Source of the DNA: Paraphysoderma sedebokerense | Taxonomy: Eukaryota; Blastocladiomycota; Physodermatomycetes; Physodermatales; Physodermataceae | Direction of reading: 5' to 3' | DNA length: 64,000 nt | Assembly (NCBI GenBank): GCA_025602915.1 | Contig: JAHLJZ010000071.1 | Coordinates: forward strand, 1 to 64,000 | Shown: positions 1 through 9,812 of the stretch, piece by piece | How positions within the stretch are numbered: the first letter of the stretch is position 1 | How the letters are laid out: every line of letters begins with the position of its first letter | Notes under the pieces: generated by a model | What the model saw: the letters and a program-made list of their open reading frames with translations, nothing else | Databases searched by the model: none | Told to the model about the DNA's origin: nothing | Program-made: the position numbers and the translations under genes

Positions 1-1415
1 CAAGCACCGAGACTTCCACCGCCACGACCGAAACTATGACTTCATCCACAGATGCTTCTAGTGTAAGTGCGACTGAATCGATGACTCGCTCTGAGGTTTC
101 CAGCACCACCGATGCTGTGACTTCTACTTCTTCTGCTACATCCTCTGAAGTTTCGATTGCCACCGAGACTTTGACCTCAACTGCGCAATCTGCGACCGAA
201 AGCGCCACCCGCTCTGTTGTTTCCAGCACTAAAACTACAGTTTCCACTACTCCTAGTCAAACTGCAGTTCCTGACCTTGGAAATGATTTAAAGAAAGTTC
301 TTGAAGTGAAAGCTGATGGAAATGGCCAAGGTGTAACAGTTCAAGCGAGATCTGTTAATCAAACCATTAAATTCAGGACTGAATTCGGCCTTGGGTAGGT
401 GATTACTATCATAAAGATTTTCCCACTTTAATCTAACTGCCCAAACATAGGGTTGGTGACGTTCCTCGTCTTGGTGCGCGATTCTATGTTCGCGACAATG
501 AAACCTCTGCAAGCTTCAATTTCCGCGTTGCTCTCCTCAAAATCGCCGAAGTCAACGAAAAGAAAAATTGGACTGTGCTCAACACACCCAACGCCCTTCT
601 TTTCCCAAATACCTCTTCTCTCTGGTCTCCCGTAAACTTCACTGATATTCCCAACGATAGCAATGTCACATTAAAGAAGTTATCTACAACTTTCTCGCAA
701 GCTGTTAATGGATCTGCGAAAAATGTTACAGTTGCTATTGATGCATTCCTTGCTAGCGAAAAACTAACACTTGATGGGTTTACCTATTTGCCACAAGCGT
801 TGAAGTACGGCTTGACCATTGAAAACTTCCCTTTCGTCCACAATGATTCTAAACTCGTCATCGTTAAGGGTGTTGTTATGAAGTCAATTTTCGATGTAGG
901 CAATTTATTTCTTCGATATTATGAAAGAAGTTTTAACTCAAACTTTTCTTCAGGCTTCCTTCTCTTCCGTTAACCGCACTATTGGATTGGGTAACGAAAG
1001 AGCTCGCTTTGCTTGGACAGATGTCGTGTCTTGCGATGATGTTGATAAATCCATCACTGTTGAGCCAAATTTTGCCGATGTCAGTGCCGATCTTCCCAAG
1101 TTATCTGTTGGCGGAAACGATGGCCAAGTCGGAACTGATGAAAGTCTTAAGATTGTTTTATTCAAAACAGAGACCGGTAACTTCACTAAACTCGTTTGGG
1201 ACCCTGAATTGTAAGTTTCCATTTTAGTAAGACAGGAGTTAGTACTCTACATTAACAAGCGCTCTATTTAAAGGATGCTCAATGAGGATAAACTTCTTGT
1301 GAACTCAGCCCAAAACTCTACCAATAATCAAAAGAGTGCTGCAAACAATGTTGCTGCTTCCCTTGGTGTATCTCTCCTTGCTGTTGCTGCTGCATTCCTT
1401 GTGACCTTTGTTTAG
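1..1415 (+). CDS. GPI-anchored Ser/Thr-rich surface protein, 5' end outside window
   Basis: Partial gene: the reading frame is open from base 3, upstream of the first visible ATG at 36. Exons as read: ..394, 451-895, 954-1210 and 1274-1415, all phases closing. The first exon encodes a mucin-like run of Ser, Thr, Ala and Glu with loosely repeated STDA/SATES-like units, a typical O-glycosylated stalk. Exons 2 and 3 encode a folded ectodomain with several N-glycosylation sites (NFT, NVT, NGS). The protein ends in a Ser/Asn/Ala-rich segment followed by about 20 hydrophobic residues and a stop, the layout of a GPI-attachment signal. It is therefore probably a cell-surface or cell-wall protein. The folded part is not a family I recognise, so no function is assigned. 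Confidence 0.7.
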
Positions 1416-1589
1416 GCGATAGCCGCCCATTTTTTACTTTACGATTGTTATCTGCAATTCATTTGCCTTATGTAGGACTATGTCGTCGGTATATTGCTTA
1501 GTTGATACCCGTGTGATTCAAATTGTGAATGAAATATATCAATAAAACGCTCCTGTTTCTTTTATGTTATATTTATTTGTGAGATAATC

Positions 1590-3141
1590 TTATTTCAAAG
1601 GTTTCAATCCTAAACTTATTCGCAACTTATTCGTCTCTTCAATACTCAAACTCTCGCGAGCTCCGCCACCATTACCGCTATCCCTCTCTGATTTATGTCT
1701 ATCTACATCTTGGCCTTCTTCCTTCCTCAATTTCTTTTTGAACAATGAATCAACCTTCTTTTTGCTGAACTTCTGTTTCTTTTTCTCGCTGCTATCATCG
1801 TATTCTTGATTGCTGCGGTCTTCATGCTTGTGTCGGTCCGCATACCGCTCTTCACGTCTATCGTCGTGACGGTTTGGATACTCCCGATCATTATCTCGGA
1901 ATCGACTATCACGATCATCATTCCTACTGTACTCACGACGGTCGTCGTCCCTGTCTCTATATCTCCGTTCATATCCATCGTCTCGATACCTACGGTCACG
2001 ACTGACACTGCGTGATCTTGATCTTCTTCTGTGACGGCCACCGGAGGATGAGCGCTGCTCGTAATAGTCCCTGTCTCGTCTCTGCTCTCGCCGCTTACGA
2101 TCCCTTGAATACTGTTCCCCGTCAGGAGATGTTGATCGTCTTCGTTCTATCAATTCAAAATTGGTTTAGAATGAGAACAAGTGGACAAAATCGTACAACG
2201 GTAGTAGTTACTTCGAGTTTCTTCAGCTTGATCTTCAGTATCCACACTGATGTCATCGCCAGCTTCTCTGCCGACTTCACCATCTTCGTCGCTTTCTTCC
2301 GCACTTTGTTCTTCTTCTTCTTGCAATAGCTCTTCTAGTGCACTCTGCCTAGGATCTAGTTCTCCGTTTTCTTCCATGACATGACGTTTCATGATTCTCG
2401 GTAGAATGATTTCACAACTTCGTTCCTCCGTTAATAGTTCATCTATGAATTCATCCATATATGTCAAGACCGTAGCAGCTTCATTTCATATTTGACGGAA
2501 ACGGAAGACGGAAGCCAAAGAAGTCTGGAATGTCAGCACAACCCCCGAGATTACATAGCCCAAAAGAGTGTTTACACTTACACGGTGTTAATTTTCGCAG
2601 TTTCCTGTAATCATTTAACAATGGTTCAAGATATTGGTAGATTTCCCTCGATGATCCGGTTAATCGTAAATAAAATGCTGCCAGGGCTCGAAGATATCTG
2701 AGGGCATAGAATTGTTCGTTTAATTCAAAATCATTTATAATATAGACGGTGTTTTGCTAAATGACTGGAATTGAGATGCCTACTTAAAATCTTCGTTTTT
2801 TAAATATTCAATAATGATGTCTTTCGATGGCTGCAACTGCAGCAATTTGAGAATTAAACAAATAAAATCTGTGGGTTTCTGATTACCACTGGATCCTCCG
2901 ATTGCATCCAAGACAACTGCTTTATCAATAATAGTTTCGGCTACAGACATATAAAAATGTAATGTCAGATTCGTGGAAAGTAAAAAATATCAAGCAGCGA
3001 GATCATAGTACCTGTTAGTCCAAAACATTCTTCCTTCCAGTACAACGATTCGTATATCCTCGTCCGGGTGATTTTCTCAATCAAGTTTTGCGGATTTGTG
3101 CCATGGACAGAAATCGCCTCTGTTGTCGTTCTGTTAGCCAT
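1590..3141 (-). CDS. PRP38: Pre-mRNA-splicing factor PRP38 (PRPF38A family)
   Basis: Spliceosomal protein that joins the tri-snRNP and is needed for spliceosome activation. Exons (minus): 3141-3012, 2940-2784, 2697-2582, 2478-2212, 2146-1590; 408 residues. The N-terminus MANRTTTEAISVHGTNPQ matches the family, as do RIYESLYWKEECFGL, the YLRLTG core and YMDEFIDELL. The C-terminus is a long Arg/Ser/Asp-rich tail (GGRHRRRSRSRS), as in metazoan and plant PRP38A and unlike the short yeast protein. The fourth intron must use an AAG 3' splice site (about 2479-2481): all three frames are closed just upstream, and this junction restores TPSATVLTYMDEF. It converges on the GPI-protein gene with 174 bp between them. 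Family assignment is secure; RS-tail function is inferred. Confidence 0.95.
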
Positions 3142-4256
3142 TCGTTGGACGTAAATAATGATAGATGTAAATTATAGGAGTAGCAGAAGTCGTGGATGTG
3201 TGGAGTAAGGCAGGACAACAGGGGCAGCGCTAATGTGTGATGCACATCTGCCGACTTGTATGGACTTCCGTTTAAACCTCTGAATCACATCTACCCTTTG
3301 GAGGATGCACGATTGAGTTTATATAACAACAAGTATGCATAATATAGAAATAGCTAATTTTGATGTCCACTTCTCCTTCCTGAGAGGTTCCTACAATATT
3401 CTGCTCCTGTTTTTTGTACTTTCGGAAAATCACAGAAATCGACCATTTAAACTTCAACAATCTCGAATAAGTGACTTCATCCCAATATCGAACGTGGATA
3501 GTGCTGAACTGGCCCATTACATGCTTAGAATTCCTATACTGGCAGTATCCTCCTTCGACTATCCGAAATTTTTGAAGGGCCGCCATTCCTACGTTTAGGA
3601 CCAGATTTGCCAAGTTACAAAGAATGATTTACATGAAACGACAATACGGTTTTGAAGGACCATTGGACGTAAGGCAGTTACAGACTCATAGTGATTACAT
3701 GGTTGTGGTCACTGCCAACTTGTAGGCTAACTTAATCGGACCAGAGGCAGAAGGAGCTAGGATCTGTTGAAAACATGAACCATACTCCATAATACTTTAC
3801 AGGACGGTTGTTATTGCGTGCGTAAAGCGGGTTGCCCTTCAAAGCATGGTATATAACGTTTAAACATTTTCATGCAGGATCTAAAGTAATTTGCCATGTT
3901 CTTCTTGGCTGCAATTCTTTGATTTTTTCAATGGCGCATCGTACCTCTTGGCAACAACAAAAGATTTTAAACGTGGTCTCACGACGAAGCATGCTAGTTT
4001 AATTTCGTTTCGGCGCTCTGCACTCGCTCTGCCAAGAAAGACCGACACTCATGAGCGTTGTTGCAAACTAATCGCCTTATTCTGTTAATGCAAATACAAT
4101 GCGACGAACTCCTCAACCACTGAAGAAGAAGATAAATGGGGATGATGCCCTTGTGCATTTTTTCTTGTACCGAATTTAAACGCAGCACTGGTTGTACGTA
4201 TCAGGCAACTGTTTAAACACCATTTCCGATAATACAGACTGAATACCGATTTCACT
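3142..4256. other. Intergenic region, about 1.1 kb
   Basis: Upstream region of PRP38 and of the small coiled-coil gene. Short open frames occur on both strands (for example 3335-3598 on + and 3272-3613 on -), but none shows a recognisable domain or a convincing splice pattern. I see no RNA gene or repeat here. Confidence 0.5.
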
Positions 4257-4628
4257 ATGGCCATTAATACTTGTCATGGAGTACGATCAACATCCCGACA
4301 GCTACAAGACGGACCCAATCAAGGCACAATAGCCGAACAGCTGGAGCTTTTAGATTTGCAGAATATGTTGAACTCTCTGATGTCGGAGTTCCAGCTCAGT
4401 AATGCGAGCGGGAACGACATACCAAACGTATGGGACGTCCCATTGGCCAACAATCTTGCGGATCCTGTTGAAAATCATTATGAAATTATATCACAGCTTG
4501 TTGACTACTATCACAATACCATAAGCGATATGCAGCAACAGTTGAGGGTACAGGAGAAGCATGCGACGATGATGGAAGAAAAAAAGCGGGAATTGGAACG
4601 GAAAGTGAGTCTTATGAAGCAAGTATAG
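4257..4628 (+). CDS. Small coiled-coil protein, unknown function
   Basis: A single-exon frame of 123 residues with an ATG start. Residues about 25-45 (EQLELLDLQNMLNSLMSEF) form a leucine-rich amphipathic helix. Residues 70-120 are strongly helical and charged (DMQQQLRVQEKHATMMEEKK), a probable coiled coil. A GTGAGT at about 4603 inside the last codons could be a 5' splice site, so the C-terminus may differ; no clear downstream exon was found before the next gene. The family is not recognised. A structural or cytoskeletal adaptor role would be a guess. Confidence 0.5.
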   Translation: MAINTCHGVRSTSRQLQDGPNQGTIAEQLELLDLQNMLNSLMSEFQLSNASGNDIPNVWDVPLANNLADPVENHYEIISQLVDYYHNTISDMQQQLRVQEKHATMMEEKKRELERKVSLMKQV

Positions 4629-4858
4629 ATCCGACATTCAATATGGTAGTGTCGACTTCACATTCTGTATGTATAAACTATATAGTACAATGTACAATAT
4701 AAAAGGTCTAGCCTGTAATATAAAATAGTTAATGTTGCTTATAAAAGTTCCACGTTCCATGTAACCAGGTTTCGCCATGTGCCACCCTTCTGTGGCCTTC
4801 GTTTTTCCAATCCGTTCCCACTTACTTTGACATTATCATAAATATCATATTCGATTCA

Positions 4859-5842
4859 ATGTCAACTTCATCATCCTTCGACAATGTGACACCAGTATAT
4901 GATGAACGTACGGAATTATTGCGAGAATCTGCCGCTTTGGGAAATCTAAAAGCGGTTCAATACTACGTATCTGGTGGAACTGATGTCAACTCTGTGAATA
5001 AGATAAATGGGTGGACCGCATTACATTGGGCTGCTAAACGAAATCATGACCAGGTTGTTCAGTATTTATTAAGAAACGGTGCAAAAGCTGGTATGATGTG
5101 AACTAAACTTTCAACAGATGTGATTCGGAAATTCTTTCAGACCATCATGATTTAACTGTCTGTTTTACGATATGGTTTAGATGTACAAACGAAACAAAAT
5201 CAGTTTCCATTGGATTTAACTACATCTGATTCCGTTCGATCGATGTTACGATCTGTTACCCCTCCATCAAGTAGTACTCCGGAGTGTCCAACTCCACCTG
5301 AATCTGTGGATCAACAGGCCTCGGAAGAGCGGGCATCATCTTTCGTTCCAAACTACTTAGCTAATCCTGATTTAGCCAAGACCTGGTCAAGTCCTGAAGA
5401 ACTTCCAATTAAACCTGTGGTGCTATACCAAAAAGACGACTTCAACACTTCTCCCATTGACCAGCCGAACTCCACTAGAATGCTTTCTTCAGCACCCGAA
5501 ATCCAAGCGGCGTTGTCAAGGCCACTGCAGGAAGATTCAGAGTTTGAACTTATTGTTGCCCACAACATTCCATCCAACGTTGTCGGGGCAGTATTTGCAA
5601 GCCCGGTAACTTCTATACGAGATACTGTGGAAATCGCATTTGATGAATTAGATTTAGATGTGAAATGCGGTGTGAAGGATGGGAGTTTTGATTCATTTAT
5701 GGATCTCTATAGGATGAGGAACGATTTGCTAATTCCTATACCGCAAAAGCAATGGAATCATAGCATTGGAAAACATTTCCGACAAGCCATGACGAAAGGT
5801 GACATTTGTATGTTGGTAATGAAAGAGAAATCCGTAGAATAA
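4859..5842 (+). CDS. ANKRD40: ANKRD40-like ankyrin-repeat protein
   Basis: Two exons, 4859-5090 and 5181-5842 (90-bp intron, phase 1), giving 297 residues. Residues about 18-78 form ankyrin repeats: ELLRESAALGNLKAVQYYV, then NGWTALHWAAKRNHDQVVQY, closely resembling animal ANKRD40 (NGWTCLHWACKRNHGQVV). A second ANKRD40 hallmark, FVPNYLANP, follows at about residue 135 after a Pro/Ser-rich linker. The C-terminal third (from about residue 180) resembles the ubiquitin-like domain that ends ANKRD40. The animal protein has no firmly established biochemical role; a scaffold function is inferred. The family match rests on the two motifs and their order. Confidence 0.82.
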
Positions 5843-6142
5843 GAAAGACAATTATTAGTTAGCTTTATTTCTGTCCAGTTACAATCATGAAGCAAACCCA
5901 ATTATCGTTGCCGCGAGATTTTCAGATGTTCGCATTGGGCTCGGGTGGGCAAATTCATTCTGCATGCCCTAAATTGTCCTTTTCTTTTGCACATAGATTT
6001 GGCATTTCAGAGAATCATTCATTGCTGATTGTCCATAAGTATCATCCCACCTATTTATAACTGCTGTGGCGATATATCATATTTTTTCACCTGTTTTTCG
6101 TTGGACTGATTATCTTCAGTGTTGAACATATTACTCGTGAAG

Positions 6143-7950
6143 ATGTCGACAAAGCCTCCAAAATCCGGGAAGAAGAAACCAAAATTTAAAGCAGCGCAAG
6201 AGAAATTAGAGTTTGAAAATAATATAAAAATTCTTGAGTTGCGGAAAATTCGACGATTATACGTTAACAATTGTCGCTTGTTTCTGCGGGAACCGTTGAA
6301 GTTAATCGATACTTTACTTGACTCGGCATTGAATACTTTAGAACCGATAATCAAGGTTTGTGTGGATTTCTTACATTAATATTGATATATTTTAATGCTA
6401 CTATGCGTCCTGATGTTGACTCTCCGGACAGATATGGATGTCATCCCTCAACGTCATTTCCAACGACTTCTACGCTTTAGCTGCAACGTTCATGAAATAC
6501 GAATTCTTGAAGGAACTCTGCATTCGATCCATTAAATTAGATGAACGAAGTTTAATACCAATTGTATGTAATCCTTCTCATTTACTCTAAAGAGTGGGTT
6601 TGTCGATCACCTAACTGTCACTTGCAACAATCATAGGCGAAATTCATATCCGAACATCCAACCCTTAATGCTGTCTCATTAATCGAAACCCATATTACAT
6701 CAAACCTAACTCCTTACATTTGCAAATTTGTTCGATCTTCCACGTCGCTGGAGATTCTAATCTTAGACAATAATTACCTCAATTCAGGAATTAATAGTAT
6801 TCTTACATCGATTGCGGAATGCGAAAATCGGACAAAGCTGAAAAAGCTAAGCGTACGACATTGTGATGGAATAAATATGGATACGGGATTAGAAAGAATG
6901 ATTAGTACGAATCGGAGTGTCAAGTTTGTATATTTTCCGATCATTAGTATTTTCCGATCATTAGGCGCTACTGAGTGATTGTCGGAGACTGACGTCGTAT
7001 ATGAATGCTTATATCTTTTTGTATTACTTTGCTCTCAAACCCCATGTAGGGACCTCGATCTGACAGGGAACGATGTAACTGTGTTCGGGTTTCAGAGTAT
7101 TGTCAATGGGTTGAGGACGAACACAACTTTGGAATCCCTTAATTTATCATCAACAAATATAAGTCACGACACTCCAGTTTATACAGCAACTCAATCGATA
7201 CACGCTTCAGACTTGACTACCCTGCAGTCATTAGATAATGTATCGAATTTGAATTCCTCGTTATCAAAGCATATGACCACTCCGGTATCCCAGTTGCTAT
7301 GGAAGTCGAGTCAGCTATCGAGCGCCTCGCAGTCACCTTACATTGTGATACAGTCGCAGTCTGCCTTTTCAGTATCCACAGAACCTTCGCAGGTATCAGA
7401 ATTTCCTCAGATGCCAAGCGAAGTGTTAATATCGGCACTGATGACACTCGAGTCGCTTCTGTCTCCGCCCTCAGTCAACATGTCGTCGACCACGCCAATA
7501 CTGACACATCTGGATCTTCGATCAAATAATATAGGTGATCCAGCTGCCAATATTATTGCTTCTATCCTATCGACTAGAAAACAACTAATTGCAGAAAAGA
7601 GAACAATTGCCATTGCGACGCGTCGATCTTCAACTCTTTGCGTAACAGCTACTCATCCTTCCCCCACTTCTAGCTCTCCGTTGTCGTCAACGACTCCCTC
7701 AATACATTCACCCTTCCTTTCTAATCCAGCCATTGCTGTGTCATCGTCTTCAGAACAGATGTCAGTTAATGCAGATGTGACATCGATTCAAATACCTCCG
7801 TTAACAATTCCAGTTACAGAACGTTTACGCAAAGCAGTATTTGAAAGGATTTGGGAGTTAAATCGATATATGGAGACAAAGAAAGTTGGAGAAAAGAAGA
7901 AGGGAAAAGGAAAGGGGTCGGGAAAGAAAGGAAAGGGGAGGAAAAAATGA
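6143..7950 (+). CDS. Leucine-rich-repeat protein (ribonuclease-inhibitor-type repeats)
   Basis: Four exons: 6143-6355, 6432-6563, 6637-6923, 7050-7950; all phases close. The start is the first ATG (MSTKPPKSGKKKPKFK); the same frame is open slightly upstream but without ATG. The basic N-terminus is followed by LRRs that match the long RI-type repeat: FLKELCIRSIKLDERSL, SLEILILDNNYLNSGI, LKKLSVRHC, DLDLTGNDVTVFGFQSIV, LESLNLSSTNIS and, after a Ser/Thr-rich insert, LTHLDLRSNNIGDPAANII. The C-terminus is Ser-rich and ends in a Lys/Gly tail (KKGKGKGSGKKGKGRKK). Such proteins are common cilia/centrosome or NOD-like scaffolds, but no specific orthologue is recognised. The last intron uses GTTTGT, a weak 5' site chosen because it alone keeps the frame. 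Confidence 0.75.
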
Positions 7951-8365
7951 AGATAGTGGTGCTTTTAGCGGTTCATCGTCCGACATGTGCAAATTTTAGA
8001 AATTACAATCTATTGTATCATAATGTGGTTTCCAGCTTTTGGACCGACGAGTAATTGGTAGTTCAAGCCATCAGCTCACAAACATAATTTATTCTGTATT
8101 TACTACATATCATAGGGAATCACAACAATTTTGAATTACACAAAAAGCACCAATGATGCTGAAACTGTACAAAATCAGTTAGCTAGACTAGATGGGTTTG
8201 AGTTGTGGTTCGAATTATAGTATACCCAACCGAACCTTAACCAAGCAAAATTTACTCGCACATGTTTTAAGACAAAATCAATAATAGACTACATCGTTTT
8301 TCTGACAACCAACATGGCTGAAATTCTTCATCCTGCCTGCAAACGCGGTATAACACTTTAGCCTT
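7951..8365. other. Convergent intergenic region
   Basis: About 415 bp between the 3' ends of the LRR gene (+) and the acidic-helix protein gene (-). It is AT-rich and presumably holds both polyadenylation regions. No RNA gene was found. Confidence 0.5.
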
Positions 8366-9616
8366 TCATTCCTTGATGCCATTGGTGGATTTATACATAT
8401 CTCTCAATTCGTTGAATGCCCGCTCCAGCATGTCACACTTGAAACAGACCTGACCATACTTATCTCGCAGCAGTTCATGTTCATTCTTTAATTTTTCAAA
8501 ATCACTTCGCAACAAGCGATGATCAGAATCGAGTTCTTTTAACGTCAGCATGGGCTTCCTTAATGATGGTGAGGGTGAATATGTCGGAGAGGACGGTGCG
8601 TTCTTAGAAGAACTGAGCTTATCGTATGGAGTCGGATAAATGGAAGAGGATGGCCCGGTAGCAATGTCAGATGATGATGCAGATGGTGTTTGATGTAAAC
8701 GGGTGATTTTTTCGCTAGTAGAAGGGGTCGATGAAGAAGACGGAGGATGAATTTTGAAATGAAACCGGGTAACATTTTTGTGTGGTTTACTCGGCAATTC
8801 AAGGTTATCTCCGTTGGCTGTCGTATTGTTGCTTGATGCGATGAAATCAGAGAACGAAGATTTGACAGATTTCGGGTCAAATACATACGAAGAGTTATCC
8901 TTATTAGTTGTTCCATTCTGGGAGGCTCTATTGGTGAACGGATTCCAAATAATATCGTGATTTTGCGATCTATTGGTATGTGTGATGCTACTGAATTGAG
9001 GACTTGACACAGGTCCATCCTCAATGACTTGCGAATTCGAGCTTTGCTGAGACGACAAAGATTTTTGTACTACTGTATCTATCTGCGTTAACTCTTGCTC
9101 GTCAATATCAAAATCTCCAAATTCATCATCGGAATAATTTGATTCGAAATTCGGTTTCATCGGCAATGAGTTATCGAACGAAAAAACCTTAGAATCTTCG
9201 TCTTGGTTATCGTCATCAAGTGTGAACAATTTCAGATTTGTACCACCATAGGGCGTTTTTAATGGGCGCTGTGCATTGGGCCTGGGAGAAGGAGATGTCG
9301 GCGGGTCATGAGTTGGTGTGTAGATAATTCGCTGCCTTTTGGGTGCCGGTGGTGGTGTATTTGAGTTGGACGACTGCTTTGAGCTGTACCTGAAATTACT
9401 CGGGGGTGTGGACGATGGCGCTGTATGAGTAGGGGGAGATGAATGCAGAGGGATAAAGCGAGTGGTCTTTTGGTCGATATTTGATTTGGTGCAGTTTGCA
9501 GCAGATGCACTACGAGGAAGCTGTGACGATGAATTTCCTGCTGGTCGCCAATGTCTTTTAACAGATTGCGAAAACGGCGTGAAATTAGGAGAGGTGTTGC
9601 CGGTCTTATTAAACAT
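8366..9616 (-). CDS. Disordered Ser/Pro-rich protein with RPA-binding-like acidic helix and C-terminal coiled coil
   Basis: Single-exon gene of 416 residues starting at the first in-frame ATG (MFNKTGNTSPNFTPF); the frame is open for 40 more codons upstream but has no ATG there. Most of the protein is low-complexity Ser/Pro/Asn. Two parts look structured. At residues about 163-185, DDEFGDFDIDEQELTQIDT is an acidic amphipathic helix resembling the RPA70N-binding motif of ATRIP/Ddc2 (FTADDLEELD). At residues about 360-412 there is a heptad-rich segment (DSDHRLLRSDFEKLKNEHEL) with two cysteines, a probable coiled coil. ATRIP has the same order but is longer, so a DNA-damage adaptor role is only a suggestion. 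It is head to head with the next gene. Confidence 0.6.
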   Translation of the reverse strand: MFNKTGNTSPNFTPFSQSVKRHWRPAGNSSSQLPRSASAANCTKSNIDQKTTRFIPLHSSPPTHTAPSSTPPSNFRYSSKQSSNSNTPPPAPKRQRIIYTPTHDPPTSPSPRPNAQRPLKTPYGGTNLKLFTLDDDNQDEDSKVFSFDNSLPMKPNFESNYSDDEFGDFDIDEQELTQIDTVVQKSLSSQQSSNSQVIEDGPVSSPQFSSITHTNRSQNHDIIWNPFTNRASQNGTTNKDNSSYVFDPKSVKSSFSDFIASSNNTTANGDNLELPSKPHKNVTRFHFKIHPPSSSSTPSTSEKITRLHQTPSASSSDIATGPSSSIYPTPYDKLSSSKNAPSSPTYSPSPSLRKPMLTLKELDSDHRLLRSDFEKLKNEHELLRDKYGQVCFKCDMLERAFNELRDMYKSTNGIKE

Positions 9617-9812
9617 GATCTCTGTCGTTATATATTCTCCGTAATTTGAGCTGTATATATCGTCCGAGATGTCGATTGAAGATGCGACAGTAAGATTCCC
9701 AACTGACAGGAAGAGATCACGAGTGGCGACCGTCACGTGACATTAACAACAACTGGGACTTTGGAATTTGTTCATTACTATACTATAGGTTTACCAATGA
9801 AGAATTAGGATT
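9617..9812. promoter_or_regulatory. Bidirectional upstream region with CACGTG palindrome
   Basis: A 196-bp region separates the ATGs of two divergent genes. It holds a perfect 10-bp palindrome GTCACGTGAC at 9732-9741, the core site of bHLH factors (E-box; Cbf1/USF type). Binding is inferred from the sequence alone. Confidence 0.45.

Noticed and set aside
3335-3598. 87-codon ATG frame on the plus strand
   Set aside because: Hydrophobic patches only, no family features and no splice context; likely chance in AT-rich intergenic DNA.
3272-3613. 113-codon frame on the minus strand
   Set aside because: It begins at a TTG, has no domain, and overlaps an equally open plus-strand frame.
8160-8225. 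GGTTCGAAT box resembling a tRNA B box
   Set aside because: No matching acceptor stem or A box at the right spacing.
8778-9024. Several frames inside the acidic-helix protein gene
   Set aside because: Antisense or shifted frames of a Ser/Pro-rich low-complexity gene.
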